A stretch of 64,000 nt of DNA from Gymnorhina tibicen. Its lineage: Eukaryota > Chordata > Aves > Passeriformes > Artamidae. Under the pieces are notes generated by a model. That model was not told the origin of the DNA. It saw only the letters and a list, made by a program, of their open reading frames with translations, and ran no database searches. This document shows, piece after piece, positions 50,901 to 59,788 of the stretch; the first letter of the stretch is position 1, and every line of letters begins with the position of its first letter. A program made the position numbers and the translations under genes. The stretch is from assembly GCA_013399875.1 (NCBI GenBank), contig VXAZ01008180.1, positions 1-64,000 of the forward strand. Reading direction: 5' to 3'.

Positions 50901-53900
50901 CTACAGTTCCCCTGATAAGAAAGTGTTTTCTTACCTATAGTGGCACAGATGTAGCAGGATAGTTATTCAGAGATGCTGTGAAACCCTTCTTGTTTTTAAA
51001 AAAGTGGTATATTTATCTACCATTGTGGGGTGATCCTGCAAAGGGAGATATATCAAGACCCCTTGGGAGATGTCCTGAGATCCCTTACAGACCTGCCTTT
51101 TGCTTTTTGCACTCAAAACCAAAGCCAAATGAAAAACCCCTCAAATACCCGAACTCCCCCATCAACCCCCCAATTCATGCATACTCCAAAAAGTGCTGTC
51201 CTCCCCCCAGAATAGATCCTGACACCGTGGGTGGGTGGGCAGCAGTACCCTCTGCTAGGCTATCACAGAAGGTATCTTTTGGATAATATACTGAAGCCAA
51301 ACTTAGTGTGATTCATCCCCGCTTCAGCAAAGTTCACCAGCGCATGACGTTTCACATCAGTCCTCAGGGCTTAAGAGATTTTCCACAAGAGGAAGGGTGT
51401 TAACACCAGCATCCTAACAAGCAGTGACGTGAATAATCGTGCTCCATAGATCTAAATTCCTCTTGTCACTCCAGATGCAGAAGTGCCTTTTAGCATGCTC
51501 TTCAAGGAAAAAGAGAGCCCTCCTTTGCTACCGGTAACCAAAGAAGCCTGTCCATCAGCCCAAAACGCCTGCACAGGGTTTCTTACATGCTCTGGAGACC
51601 TTGCAGGAATCTAAGGGTAGCTCTGATAGCAGAATTTACCACAATGTCTGCCTGGTCACAGAGGCGAGAGGTCAGACTGATCCTGTAACAGCCTTCAAAA
51701 CCTCTGCCATCACAGCGTGCTAAAAAATGCTGAGAAAAACGCCCTAAATGTGTGTGTGCAACTCGGTGTCTTCTGGGAAATGCAGCCAGGGCTGTACCCC
51801 TGGGACTACAGCTAACCCTGCTGACTTAACCCTTTGTGCACAGTTTGCATGCCTTTCCATCAGACCACTTAAAATTCCTCCTCACTCCTTTCCCACTGAC
51901 TTCATCTCAGAGTTAAAAAGAAAAGGTTATTTTCTCCCAAAGTTCAGTGGCAAGAGCCTTGTTGCCATCAAACCACTGTGTAAAAGGTCCCTCAAACATC
52001 TCCCTGTTTGCCTTGGCAAAAGAACTGCAAAGGTCATGGCATTTCTAGAAGACTTTTTCCAAGCACCGAATTGGAAGCCCAAGATGGGGTGCTCGCACTG
52101 CAAGGCAAAGGGAAGGACCTGCAGCATTTGGTCACAGCACAAGTGACACCATCACCCTCAGCCAGACCACAGTCAGAATGCTGCAGAAGCCAGCATGTTT
52201 CAAAATGTTTTAAAAGTCCTCCCAGCTTCATGCCATTGCAAAGAGTGAAAAGGCAGATGCAGCTAGTTTCTCCCAGAGGAGAGTCAATCCACCAAGGTCC
52301 AGGTGCTTGCACAAGGTATTCGGACAGCTGCACAGAGAGCAACTGGGTTTGCCCTCGGCATTCCTGCTGTGTTACCCTGCACATCTCCGTGTTGCCTCTC
52401 TTCCCCTAGCAAAGCAGGACAATGCAGAGGGTTGCACTTCTCCTGCAGATGCTCTGGCAGAGCCCTGCCAAGCAGGGGTGTCTGAAACAACCCTTCTGTG
52501 TGGACTCAAAAGCTTCTGGAGACCAACTCTGAGCTAGTGGTATTTTTAAATACACCCAACCTGGGCTTCTTCTGTGACTCCTGGATTTGCAGCTAATGTT
52601 TTCCAGGCTTTTTTATCTACCACCTCAACAGCCAGAAGTTCTTTTTCTACCCCTCTAAGTGATTCTCCTGTAATGACAACTCCAGGAGTTGGGGTTTTAA
52701 GGAAAGACAGCCAAATCTTAGGAGGCTCTTGACACAGATCCTGACTTTTGGCAGCAGTGCTCCCTCGCACACAGCTGAGATGCTGACTGCAGCTTGGGAG
52801 ATGCTTAAGTAACCAACTGCAAACCCATTTATCAAATGACTCCAAGTCAAGGGCACGGCAGATGCAAAAGCAGATATACCCCTCCTCAACCACCCTGCCT
52901 GCACAGAGGACAGGCAACTGGAAATAGTTCCATCCAAAGCCACAGGGGGATGGAGGCAGCAGCACAGGAGCAGCAACAGTGTGTAGGTTATTACACCCTG
53001 GTTTTGCATTTCAGGCACTTTCTAAATTATATTTTTATAGCTCATGCATTTCATACTGGTTTCTGAAGGGATGAAGCTCTTCAGACAGCTTTGTCTGTTC
53101 TCATACATTAAAATAAATTAGCCTAGAAGGCAGAGACCTCCAAGAAACCAGGTTCCTACAGGTTTTGTGAAGACCAGCACTTTAGTAGACTCCAGTGTGT
53201 GTCCAGCTTGGGGAGCTGCTGCACCCAGACCAAGGGAGATCCCCATGGCTCGGTCCATGCCCTGGCCCTGAGACCTGTACACACTCAGCACCCACAGAGC
53301 CCCAAATAAACCACAGCACACAGTAATGCCACCCATCCTGTGGCAAGCAGAAGAGAACAAACCACGGGTATTACTCACAGAGTAACTTTCTCAAATGTCT
53401 CTCTCTCCCATGGGTTTGCCCATACACGGACAGCTCTAAAAACGAGCCTCTTTCTCCCCTGGTTTTATACAGCCAGGCTTTTGACCCCAGAGAGGGGAAA
53501 CCTTGCATCATTTTACCTTCCTCCAGCTGATACCTCTGCTCACCCTGGCTCTGCCTGCCCCTTCTCCAAGTCTTCATGACCATGAGTGGCCATCACCCTC
53601 TCCAGCACCCAGCCGAGATAAAAAACAAATTAACAGCAAATAAGGGATGTAACCCAAAGTCCTAAAATCTGTATTATATACCTCACAGTATTCAGATCCT
53701 ACAAGAGGTCCTCATTTTATACAAGAACCGGTTCCTATTCCTTTTTTCCCCCTGTTCTCTCCAGAGCACTTCAGCAAACTGGGTCTGACAGCAGCTTTAC
53801 TGCAGCACAGGCAACAGCTACACTAACAGCTTGGAGGAGCTGAAGTTTACAGAGCTTCCTTTACTCAAGGGAACTGCATTTTTCTAAGATTATATTATTA

Positions 53901-56900
53901 CTTGGGCTGGTCGCTCAGTAATGCAACATCATTTCCCTTTTGGGTGGGAAAGTTCTCTCCTTGTCCTCACATGTGAATGATTTCAGCCTGAAAGGATGAA
54001 CGCGGACTCTGCATGAACTGTGCCCCTTGCTGAAGCAGCAGGATGTTATATATATATAACACCTGGCATTAAAAAATATATGGTGATGGGTGCACACACA
54101 TCAGCTGCATGTATGCAGAAAATGGTGAGAGGGAAGAGCTGCCAGATGTGACAAAACCATTTTCTCCTGAGAAGCACCCACAGACTTCATTGTTTCACCA
54201 AGCCTGTGCTTGAAGCCCTCTCGCATCTCCTCTGGATGAATATCCCAGCAAATGAACCTCTCGTATTTACGGGAACAGCAAATTACAATGCAAATGTTGC
54301 AAAAACTGCTCGAAGAAATAAAAATTTGAATTTGTAATCAGGTCTGCTGCCACTGAAAATTGGATTCTGCCTTCTGTGCTCAGCCATTCAGGAAAGAGAA
54401 AAAAACCTATTGTATGACCTACATCTTCAATTGAATGTAAATAACAGGGCCTGTGGTTGGGATATTCAGGCCTCGTGACAAGCTCGCTCACAAGCTACAG
54501 ACTATGGATTTTGTATTGAACATTTTCAGGGGAATATTCCAAACGACCAACCTTTGATTCGCTTGGAGCACCTTCTGACACTGCGGCTGGTCAAACTGCC
54601 CCAGTGCTTCTTTGCACCATTTCAACAGCACAAAGATATCAGAGCAGGTGCCAGGATCCGGCCTTGCCTCTTTCCAGAGAAGCTTTGTGCACATCCGAGA
54701 GGATCAGCCCAGAGCAGTGCTGTTTGTCTGCCCAGAGATGCCCTGACTCCCCCCCAGACAATCCTCACCCCTCCATACCAGAGAAACTCTCTTGAAACTA
54801 TGTGAGGAAGGAAAGCCAGAATCCAGAGGGTTTACACTGGCTATCTACAATCTATCCAGCTCCAGATCATTTCTCTGGGGGTACTTCAGGAGTTGCAGCC
54901 CTGCTCGGAGCATCCCAGGTGGCTGGACTGGGGGCCAGACAGAGGCAGAAAGACAGTATTTCTGTGCTGCAAAAAGCCAGCAGGCTCAGCCACAGCTGCA
55001 CCTTGCCACTCTGTAGCTATCCTTATTTTGGAAATGGCACACAGCTCCCATCGATGGGGAACCCACAGCACTGGCCAGGAGGTCCCTCCAGCAGCAGCTC
55101 CAGAAGAGCTGCGGACGTTGGTGGTGCCTTAATCTCTACACCACAGCACTGAAACACTATCGCTGTGCTTACAGGTTTTGTTGGCTTGATTAGCTTGTTA
55201 ATTGAAATAGTTCTTTATTCTGTTGGGGTTATTTTATTAGCATCAATGAATGCCTCATTAAAACCAACACAACCTGACTGATGCTACCAAGTATCATGTT
55301 TTACGTTTTGGATGCACAGGCACAGTCAGCAGCATCCATTCATTTTCACTACGACCACCACAACCAACAGCTTTTCTAACCTGGCATCATAACCCTCTGC
55401 TAAATGAGCAAAATCCTCTGCCACCTCTGAGAGATGTGATGGTGATGGAGCTGTCAGTCTCAGCAGCTGTGACATGCTCCCTGCAGATGAGCAGGATGGG
55501 GAGGATGGAGCACACACAACAGCTTGAGAGTTCAGTCACGGAGGGTTTCTGACTGCCAGCCCAAAAATTGGTATCTGTAAGAGCAGGTGAAGGAAACAAG
55601 TTGTCCCAGAAACTCCACCCTCCTCTAAACAGATCAGTATCTGCAACTTTTGGTACTGAAAAAAATATTTGCTGAGGAAGGCACCCCTGCACCAGCAAGG
55701 CTGGCATCAGCCCCTGCAAACACGGGAGCAACAGCGCATCTCCCTCGTGCCCCTAGCCACGAGAAAACAGAGCAAGTGCAATTGTCCTTCCCAAGTGGTG
55801 ATGGCTGCTGGAGCGGAACAGGCTGCCAACACCTGCTGAGTGGGCACAGGCTGGCACCGGTGGTTTGGTACTGGGAAATCAGACTTCGTGGAGAGCCCAG
55901 CAAAGGCCTTCAGCTACAGCAGCTCTCCCCTTACCCACTGCCCTGCTCACAGCTCCGCACACGCGTGTCAATCAATACACATCACTGTGTGCTCCCTGCC
56001 AGCCAGGTCACACAATTAGCTCTCAGACTGTATTCATTTAGCACTCACACATCACATAAAGTGCTTACACAGATTGATGTGAACCCAGTTGGTCAGTGCA
56101 CAAACCCTGCTGCCTTCCAGGGCTTGGGATGGGGAACAGGCAGGAAAGCTGATCTCCAATCTTCCTCCTTTTCAGAAATGCCTTTTCTTCCTTCTCTTTT
56201 CTTTTTTGCTTTAAATTATGTACCCCAAAGGAGCAGAGCTAAATCCATGCAACCCCCGGGACTTCACGTTCGCAGCACACCAACCAAATCCACAGCTCAC
56301 AGAGGAGCAGCAAAGATGCCCAAGACAGGAAAACCCTGCAGCCTTTTGATAGCAACACAGAGGCACAGGAGGCAATCCTTCCTTGTCTCTGCACCACAGG
56401 GGGAGGAAGCATCCTTCCTGCACCACCCATGGTCACCTGAAACTGCATCAAAGCTAGAGAGCAGCATCTTACACCTCTCTGCATCAGTGTAGCCATAGGG
56501 AGAGCCGGGCTTCTGCCCCCAGGAGCCACAAAATACATACTGCAAAATGGAGGCAGGTTTGGAGGCAACACCATAACTCAGCATCTTCGTCCCTCACTCC
56601 TAACTTTGCTTCTTCCTCGCACAGAAAGTTTCAGACAGAAAGTTAAAGATACACATAAATAAATACAGACTGTTCACCCTCTCTAAGAGTTTTGGAAACT
56701 TTCTCCCAGCAGCCAGCCTAAATCTCTGCTGTGACCAAAGCTGGTTCCTTCCCAGGTGATTTCACACCTCATTTCCAGGGCTCCCACCAGGGAAGCCACA
56801 GAGAAAGGTGGCACCTGCCATGGGAGAGAGGGAGCAGGGACAGAAGGACAGATACAGATGGCAGAAAAGCAGATCAGCTTCTCAGGGAAGGCCCATTGCC

Positions 56901-59788
56901 AGCAGCTCCGTGCTGTGCTGGGCACCATGGCAGGGCACCTGTGTGGGTAGAAGCAGCAGGAAAAGGGACATGGCAGAAACAGGGAGACCCCAGCCACAGT
57001 GACTTTGTCAGGGGCTCAGTGCTACTTCAGCTGTCCCTGTGGTGTCACTGGAATTATTCCCATTTCACAGATGGGAAACCTGAAATACCGAGACCTGCAG
57101 GAGGACAGAGCTTGTAACCAAACCCCGACCTGACCCAGGCTGGTGGCAGACAGTGCCCTTCAGCCCACTCAGTGCCCGTGTGAAGTAGCTGCCAGAAGGG
57201 ATTTCATGGAGGGATTTGATAATGTTTTAACTTCCCTGTCACCAGATTTCTTGCTTCCTACTTCACCTATTTTTTTTTCCTGTGGTACTCTCCTTGGGTT
57301 CAGACTGTATTTTAAACACAGGCTAAAGCCATCTGTCCTCATCTCTCCAGCAGACAAGCCAGCAGAGGGTCCAGGGAGGGTGGCAGATGCAGGCTGAGGC
57401 ACAAGCCAGCCGGGAAGGAGGTGAGGCTCCGAGGGCAGCCCTGCTCCCGCTCCGCTCCCTTGCCCCACGCTTTGTGAGAGACTCAAAAGCCCCATTTCTA
57501 CACCCACTGCCTCACCATCTGCTCACTAAGCCCTGCCTGAGAAAGGGCTTTTGCCGCCCAGCCTCAGACTGCTGCAAAGGGAGATGTAATCTTCATTTCC
57601 TGGTAGCGCCGGGGTAATGGGTTCACAAGAAGTGCTCCCCCCGCTTCAAGCAAGTGTTTTCAAAGGTGGGAAATGCCTCCGAGGGGCAGGGGCAGTGGCA
57701 GCACAAACAGGGATTTCTCAGGAGTCTACAACTCAACCTGAGAGCGATTCAGGAGATCCTCCCAGCCTGCTCCCATAACGCCAGGCAATTCCCTTGACTG
57801 ACAGGCATAGAGCTGGAGCTAACAGCGAGTGAATCGCAGCTGTCAGGACCCAGTGTAATTCATGATGCCGTTTGCTGGGGAGCGAGCTACTGCTGGGCTA
57901 CTTATCACTCCCTCACGATGCATCCCCTGTTCCTTCTGGCTGGGGCTGACATAATTCCCGAGCACCTGTAGCTGCTGAGCTGCACAGAGCAAAGCCTCCA
58001 CTGCTGAGCCGGGCAGCCAGACACCAGTGGCCTGACAAATGGCTTTTCCAGCATGTGGACAGATAGTTCGAGCTTTTCAGACTGTTAACAAAGGAAATGC
58101 ATTCCTCCACTGACTCTCAGGAGTCATCAAGGTCACAGGAAAAGATGCCAGACTGAAAGCTGAGATGAAATTAAATATTTTTTTTCTGTCCACCGAGGAA
58201 TTTATGCAGCTTTCATCAAATAACAGGTGAGCACTTCTCTGGCAAGTTGCAGATTTTATCTTCACAAGGTCGGTAGCAGGTAAGACAGCATTATTCTCTC
58301 CCAGTTTGGAGGGCAAACCAATACTTGGAGTGGCACAAAGAAGTGGCTGAGCTGGGAACAGACCCAAATCTCCTTCATTTCCATGCAGTATCCTAGTCAC
58401 AAAGCTGCTCTCACACAAGCACTGCTAGTTAGGAGCTTTCTAATCCACTTCAGAGTACAGTCCAGCTGATATCCCCAGCTATACATTTGGTCTAGTGTGG
58501 ATACATCCTACAAAGGCACGCCTTGGGCTTGTGAAGAAAACTAAAATGCTATAAATGTAGTTTTGTCACATTCCCTGAAATTTTACAGCTCCATGCAACT
58601 AAACTTAACCCCAAGTTCCAAAGCATGATGTTCTCTCCACATCAGAAATTAAAAGATGAAATTTGACAGTCCAGCTCAGGCAGGCAATGAATCCTAAAAC
58701 CCACTTAAAACCTACACAGGACTAATTTGACATACTGGATTCCTTATACCACCTGCAGACACCCAGTGCTTTCCAAACTCATTGAGAATTAGTCATCCTT
58801 AGAGCTATGTGCCTTCTTTAGTGAGTAAGTGATCCAGTTTACTGAATGGCACTTGAAACGTCCCTGCTTGTTCTGGGAAAAACAAGGTTTATCCTGTGCT
58901 GAAACCAAATTCAGCACAATTTGTAAAGCACAAAACTAGGCATTGCTCCTGATAACAGCACTGTAGATGTGGCATGCAAGGAAAAATGTGACTTTATACA
59001 TGACTAATCTGACAGTCGGTAGGCAACGTGGAGAGGGTATTTATAGAGAGCTGATAGCATCTATTCCCACACATGATGGGGGTCAGCACCTAAGGTGAGA
59101 TGAGAGCATTTCTGGAGACAAGCAGGAGGCAACTCAGACCCTGAAGACCACCTACAGGAGCCACCAATTTCCCACCTGAATGGGCAGACACATGTGGACA
59201 GTACTGGTGCCCCCCAAAACCTTTCTCAAGTTCGTCTACGAAGTTTTCTCTGCTCACCTTCCAGTCAGTCCACACAACTACAACGTGTTTACACTTTCCC
59301 ACCCACCATTCCCATCCCAAACCTTCACCCACTGAAGCAGTTGCCTGTAGCACGATGAGCTGGGCAAGGTTAAAAAGGGAAAGGAATTGGGGGGGAGTGT
59401 GACACTTCGCAGCTGAATCGGCTCTGGGTGATGTCGGGATGCTCAGCAATCCACGGTCGCGATGCCGGGGGGGAGTGCGCGGGGTCCCACGCCACGGGAG
59501 ACCCGCACGATGTGGACCCCGCGCACTCTCCGCCGCACCACGACCGCTGCCGGGATGAAATCCCGTCCCTCCCCTTATCCCCATCCCCATCGCGGGGCAC
59601 TCACCCGGGCTGCCGGCGTGTCCCGCGGCGGGAGGCGAGGAAGGGCGGCCGAGACGGTTTCGGGACGGAGGAGGAGGAGGGGGAGGTGGAGGAAGACGCC
59701 GTGGGGAAGCGAGGGGCAGCGACCCGGCCGGTGGGACCGGGACCAGCCCCAAGCCCAGCAGCAGCAGCAGGGTGCAGGCTGCCGGCAT
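14823..59788 (-). CDS. HEG1: HEG1, heart development protein with EGF-like domains (21 coding exons)
   Basis: Exons, 5' to 3': 59788-59605, 41736-41461, 40473-40252, 39863-39591, 38426-38118, 37712-37395, 36877-36554, 35659-35351, 34656-34129, 33772-33431, 32449-31085, 28839-28720, 27109-27015, 26173-26115, 25660-25500, 23755-23621, 18909-18867, 18764-18727, 18235-18148, 16691-16517, 14972-14823. They sum to 5514 nt: 1837 residues plus stop. HEG1 is an endothelial and endocardial type I receptor whose tail binds KRIT1 (CCM1), linking cell junctions to the CCM complex. Residue layout: signal peptide 1 to about 22; mucin region about 62-1483; EGF 1484-1523; SEA-like 1524 to about 1628; second six-Cys EGF-like module about 1629-1673; four-Cys module about 1674-1700; membrane helix about 1704-1727; tail 1730-1837, ending RRRDYF. 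The membrane-proximal half matches mammalian HEG1 closely; the mucin part is longer. Only one N-terminal EGF is found. Extra mucin exons in intron 1 or alternative skipping are possible. Confidence 0.96.
14973..16516 (-). other. HEG1: HEG1 intron 20
   Basis: 1544 bp between the tail exons. I see no repeat, RNA gene or extra exon in it. Confidence 0.8.
16517..16691 (-). CDS. HEG1: HEG1 exon 20: cytoplasmic tail, proximal part
   Basis: 175 bp, phase 2 in and 0 out, residues about 1730-1788. It begins [17 protein letters not shown] and continues [19 protein letters not shown] to [10 protein letters not shown]. The donor is GTATCT. The TDVYYS segment sits in the conserved middle of the tail, the region reported to be needed for Rasip1 binding in mammals (from memory). 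Confidence 0.97.
16920..17055 (-). mobile_element. Old CR1 LINE fragment
   Basis: Read on the minus strand, the stretch matches part of the CR1 3' region. On the plus strand it reads GAGCAACCTATTCCACTGCC, then a TTTTCCCTACATTCAG segment, then CCCCTTGTCTCTT. It is more diverged than the copy at 12.86 kb and lacks the 3' terminus. Confidence 0.58.
18010..18075. repeat. Imperfect tandem duplication, about 2 x 36 bp
   Basis: TTTTCACCTATGTTTT followed by GGTCCTTAG recurs as TTTTCACCTATGTTTTTAGT and CCTTCAG. Two adjacent, slightly diverged copies lie within HEG1 intron 19. Confidence 0.75.
18148..18235 (-). CDS. HEG1: HEG1 exon 19: transmembrane helix
   Basis: 88 bp, phase 1 in and 2 out, residues about 1701-1729. 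[19 protein letters not shown] continues to IVTCC, a single membrane span with a GGG stretch and two juxtamembrane cysteines that are candidate palmitoylation sites. It is almost the same as in mammals. Confidence 0.97.
18727..18764 (-). CDS. HEG1: HEG1 exon 18: microexon, Cys module part 2
   Basis: 38 bp, phase 2 in and 1 out, encoding [13 protein letters not shown]. The acceptor follows TGTTCCCAG and the donor is GTGAGTACC. It is separated from exon 17 by an intron of only 102 bp. Confidence 0.93.
18867..18909 (-). CDS. HEG1: HEG1 exon 17: microexon, Cys module part 1
   Basis: 43 bp, phase 1 in and 2 out, encoding [14 protein letters not shown]. Two GT donors are possible. The one at GTATGG was chosen because it yields CVSCPFG across the junction, matching mammalian CMSCPFG. 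Confidence 0.92.
18910..23620 (-). other. HEG1: HEG1 intron 16
   Basis: 4711 bp. A small CpG-richer patch lies beside exon 17 (about 18920-19060), and a short AGCCCC repeat lies at 21051-21073. No exon or RNA gene is supported. Confidence 0.7.
21051..21073. repeat. Short (AGCCCC)n repeat
   Basis: Nearly four perfect units of AGCCCC on the plus strand, inside HEG1 intron 16. Confidence 0.85.
23621..23755 (-). CDS. HEG1: HEG1 exon 16: second six-Cys EGF-like module
   Basis: 135 bp, phase 1-1, residues about 1629-1673. Cysteine spacing C-x6-C-x6-C-x8-C-x-C-x13-C fits an EGF-like fold ([11 protein letters not shown] ... [10 protein letters not shown] ... HSCR). The donor GTATCG is weak at +5. 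The match to the mammalian protein is strong. Confidence 0.94.
23756..25499 (-). other. HEG1: HEG1 intron 15
   Basis: 1744 bp, AT-rich in its left half. No repeat or exon recognised. Confidence 0.75.
25500..25660 (-). CDS. HEG1: HEG1 exon 15: SEA-like module, part 3
   Basis: 161 bp, phase 2 in and 1 out, residues about 1575-1628. It contains [16 protein letters not shown], nearly the same as mammalian HEG1, followed by two cysteines ([10 protein letters not shown]). No SEA autoproteolysis motif of the GSVVV type is present, so cleavage of the type seen in membrane mucins is not expected here. Confidence 0.95.
25661..27014 (-). other. HEG1: HEG1 introns 14 and 13 around exon 14
   Basis: Intron 14 (25661-26114) and intron 13 (26174-27014) flank the 59-bp exon 14. 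A perfect 2 x 15-bp duplication (GGAATAAAGTGCACT then GGAATAAAGTGCAGC, differing only at the end) lies at 26716-26745. Overlapping frames of 100-170 codons here carry no domain. Confidence 0.7.
26115..26173 (-). CDS. HEG1: HEG1 exon 14: SEA-like module, part 2
   Basis: 59 bp, phase 0 in and 2 out, residues 1556-1574 ([19 protein letters not shown]). The acceptor follows CCTTGCAG and the donor is GTAAGG. From memory the mammalian protein has a cysteine where this one reads NAS, so the bird form lacks that Cys and gains a sequon. Confidence 0.92.
27015..27109 (-). CDS. HEG1: HEG1 exon 13: SEA-like module, part 1
   Basis: 95 bp, phase 1 in and 0 out, residues 1524-1555 ([19 protein letters not shown]...). 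The donor is GTGAGTGT. It matches the start of the HEG1 membrane-proximal module that follows the EGF domain. One NIT sequon is present. Confidence 0.93.
27110..28719 (-). other. HEG1: HEG1 intron 12
   Basis: 1610 bp, AT-rich. No exon or repeat recognised. Confidence 0.75.
28720..28839 (-). CDS. HEG1: HEG1 exon 12: EGF-like domain
   Basis: 120 bp, phase 1-1, residues 1484-1523. Six cysteines lie in EGF spacing from [10 protein letters not shown] to [15 protein letters not shown] fits the consensus for Asn/Asp hydroxylation in calcium-binding EGFs, but the N-terminal calcium motif reads EVDKC instead of D-x-N/D-E-C, so calcium binding may be weakened. It corresponds to the second EGF of mammalian HEG1. 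Confidence 0.95.
   Translation of the reverse strand, partial: RWINVFPTLVLRWPPATTPMAPISVSVLLDMSWKKESAI
28840..31084 (-). other. HEG1: HEG1 intron 11, where a first EGF exon would be expected
   Basis: 2245 bp. Mammalian HEG1 has an additional EGF exon between the mucin exon and the EGF homologous to exon 12. I looked on the minus strand for a six-Cys exon with splice sites and found none. An AT-rich, homeodomain-site-like block at about 30240-30506 may be a conserved non-coding element. Confidence 0.65.
31085..32449 (-). CDS. HEG1: HEG1 exon 11: large Ser/Thr/Pro mucin exon
   Basis: 1365 bp, phase 1-1, residues about 1029-1483. The acceptor follows TTTCACTCCAG and the donor is GTAATGTG. The first 50 residues ([20 protein letters not shown]) align with a conserved stretch of mammalian HEG1 (recalled as HTDHTYLSSTFTKGERALLS), which anchors this exon as the ancestral large mucin exon. 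The rest is low-complexity Ser, Thr and Pro, suited to dense O-glycosylation. Confidence 0.93.
32450..33430 (-). other. HEG1: HEG1 intron 10
   Basis: 981 bp, AT-rich. Nothing further recognised. Confidence 0.8.
33431..33772 (-). CDS. HEG1: HEG1 exon 10: mucin exon
   Basis: 342 bp, phase 1-1, residues about 915-1028. The acceptor follows CCTTTTCCAG and the donor is GTAAGTTG. It starts [12 protein letters not shown] and contains [12 protein letters not shown]. The junction with exon 11 creates an NSS glycosylation sequon. Confidence 0.85.
34129..34656 (-). CDS. HEG1: HEG1 exon 9: mucin exon
   Basis: 528 bp, phase 1-1, residues about 739-914. The acceptor follows CCCTTTCTCAG and the donor is GTGAGTTT. 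It is the second-longest mucin exon and lacks the SSH-type start. It carries GGRLPLTSV, a possible degenerate form of the GGxRTLxSL motif. Confidence 0.83.
35351..35659 (-). CDS. HEG1: HEG1 exon 8: mucin exon, near-duplicate of exon 5
   Basis: 309 bp, phase 1-1, residues about 636-738. The acceptor follows CACATTTTAG and the donor is GTGAGCTC. It starts [10 protein letters not shown], carries [15 protein letters not shown] and ends [15 protein letters not shown]. It has the same length as exon 5, and the two share a 77-bp identical block and related intron edges. Confidence 0.88.
36554..36877 (-). CDS. HEG1: HEG1 exon 7: mucin exon
   Basis: 324 bp, phase 1-1, residues about 528-635. The acceptor follows TTGGATCTTAG and the donor is GTGAGCTA. 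It starts [11 protein letters not shown], has two serine-rich runs and ends [14 protein letters not shown]. Confidence 0.85.
37395..37712 (-). CDS. HEG1: HEG1 exon 6: mucin exon
   Basis: 318 bp, phase 1-1, residues about 422-527. The acceptor follows TGCTTTTTCAG and the donor is GTAAATTT. It starts with an [13 protein letters not shown] variant of the series start, contains EEQMLRS (compare EERMLHS in exon 10) and ends [15 protein letters not shown]. Confidence 0.85.
38118..38426 (-). CDS. HEG1: HEG1 exon 5: mucin exon, near-duplicate of exon 8
   Basis: 309 bp, phase 1-1, residues about 319-421. The acceptor follows GTACCGTAG and the donor is GTGAGTTT. It starts [11 protein letters not shown], holds the [15 protein letters not shown] motif and ends [15 protein letters not shown] 77-bp block (38294-38370) is identical to 35530-35606 in exon 8. 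Confidence 0.88.
38738..38791. repeat. T-rich simple repeat, (T)6-8C units
   Basis: Runs of T separated by single C, about 54 bp, on the plus strand in HEG1 intron 4. Confidence 0.9.
39591..39863 (-). CDS. HEG1: HEG1 exon 4: mucin exon
   Basis: 273 bp, phase 1-1, residues about 228-318. The acceptor follows GCCTTGCAG and the donor is GTGAGCTT. It is rich in Ser, Thr, Pro and Gly, and ends with the series signature [14 protein letters not shown]. Confidence 0.82.
40252..40473 (-). CDS. HEG1: HEG1 exon 3: mucin exon
   Basis: 222 bp, phase 1-1, residues about 154-227. The acceptor follows TTGCTTTCCAG and the donor is GTGAGCC. It is the shortest member of the exon series, starting [10 protein letters not shown] and ending SSSQSHHPG, with one NNT sequon. 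Confidence 0.78.
41461..41736 (-). CDS. HEG1: HEG1 exon 2: mucin exon
   Basis: 276 bp, phase 1-1, residues about 62-153. The acceptor follows TTTTCCTTTTAG and the donor is GTGAGTTT. It starts [11 protein letters not shown] and ends LLTHSYPPG. It is less Ser/Thr-rich than later exons. It joins in frame to exon 1 across an 18-kb intron, but intervening exons may be missing. Confidence 0.8.
45000..45560. promoter_or_regulatory. Intragenic CpG-rich block, possible alternative promoter or enhancer
   Basis: About 560 bp with clustered CpGs inside an otherwise ordinary intron. On the plus strand a TATA-like CTATAATTATAAAC lies at about 45179-45192, next to TGACGTTGCATAATAAC (CRE-half plus C/EBP-like). 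Further right a GC-rich stretch ends in a GTGAGT donor at about 45460. It could serve an antisense first exon, an internal HEG1 start or an enhancer. Confidence 0.4.
46961..47005. repeat. (ATCC)n microsatellite, about 11 units
   Basis: A perfect CCAT/ATCC tetranucleotide array of 45 bp in HEG1 intron 1. It is likely to be length-polymorphic. Confidence 0.95.
49441..49510. promoter_or_regulatory. CpG cluster with ETS- and YY1-like motifs
   Basis: GCCGCCGGAAGCGGCGG (an ETS core in a near-palindrome) is followed 15 bp later by GGATGGCGCC (YY1-like). This pairing is common at TATA-less promoters. No gene model attaches to it. Confidence 0.3.
59605..59788 (-). CDS. HEG1: HEG1 exon 1 (coding part): signal peptide
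   Basis: The ATG at 59788-59786 has G at -3 and opens [18 protein letters not shown], a classic signal sequence, with cleavage likely near AGS/LPL. A run of nine prolines follows (residues 33-41). The donor is GTGAGTGCC, phase 1. The frame stays open upstream to the gap, but an earlier start would bury the signal peptide inside the protein, so this start was chosen. Confidence 0.9.

Larger units (their letters stand above)
41737..59604 (-). other. HEG1: HEG1 intron 1
   Basis: 17868 bp. It contains a CpG-rich block at about 45000-45560, a small CpG/ETS-like cluster at 49441-49510 and an ATCC microsatellite at 46961-47005. Long open frames on both strands (up to 313 codons) lack domains and splice support. 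A long first intron with regulatory elements is usual for this gene. Short mucin exons here cannot be ruled out. Confidence 0.7.

Noticed and set aside
55650..56492. 280-codon plus-strand open frame
   Set aside because: No recognisable domain, signal or conservation cue, and a low-specificity composition in a GC-rich intron.
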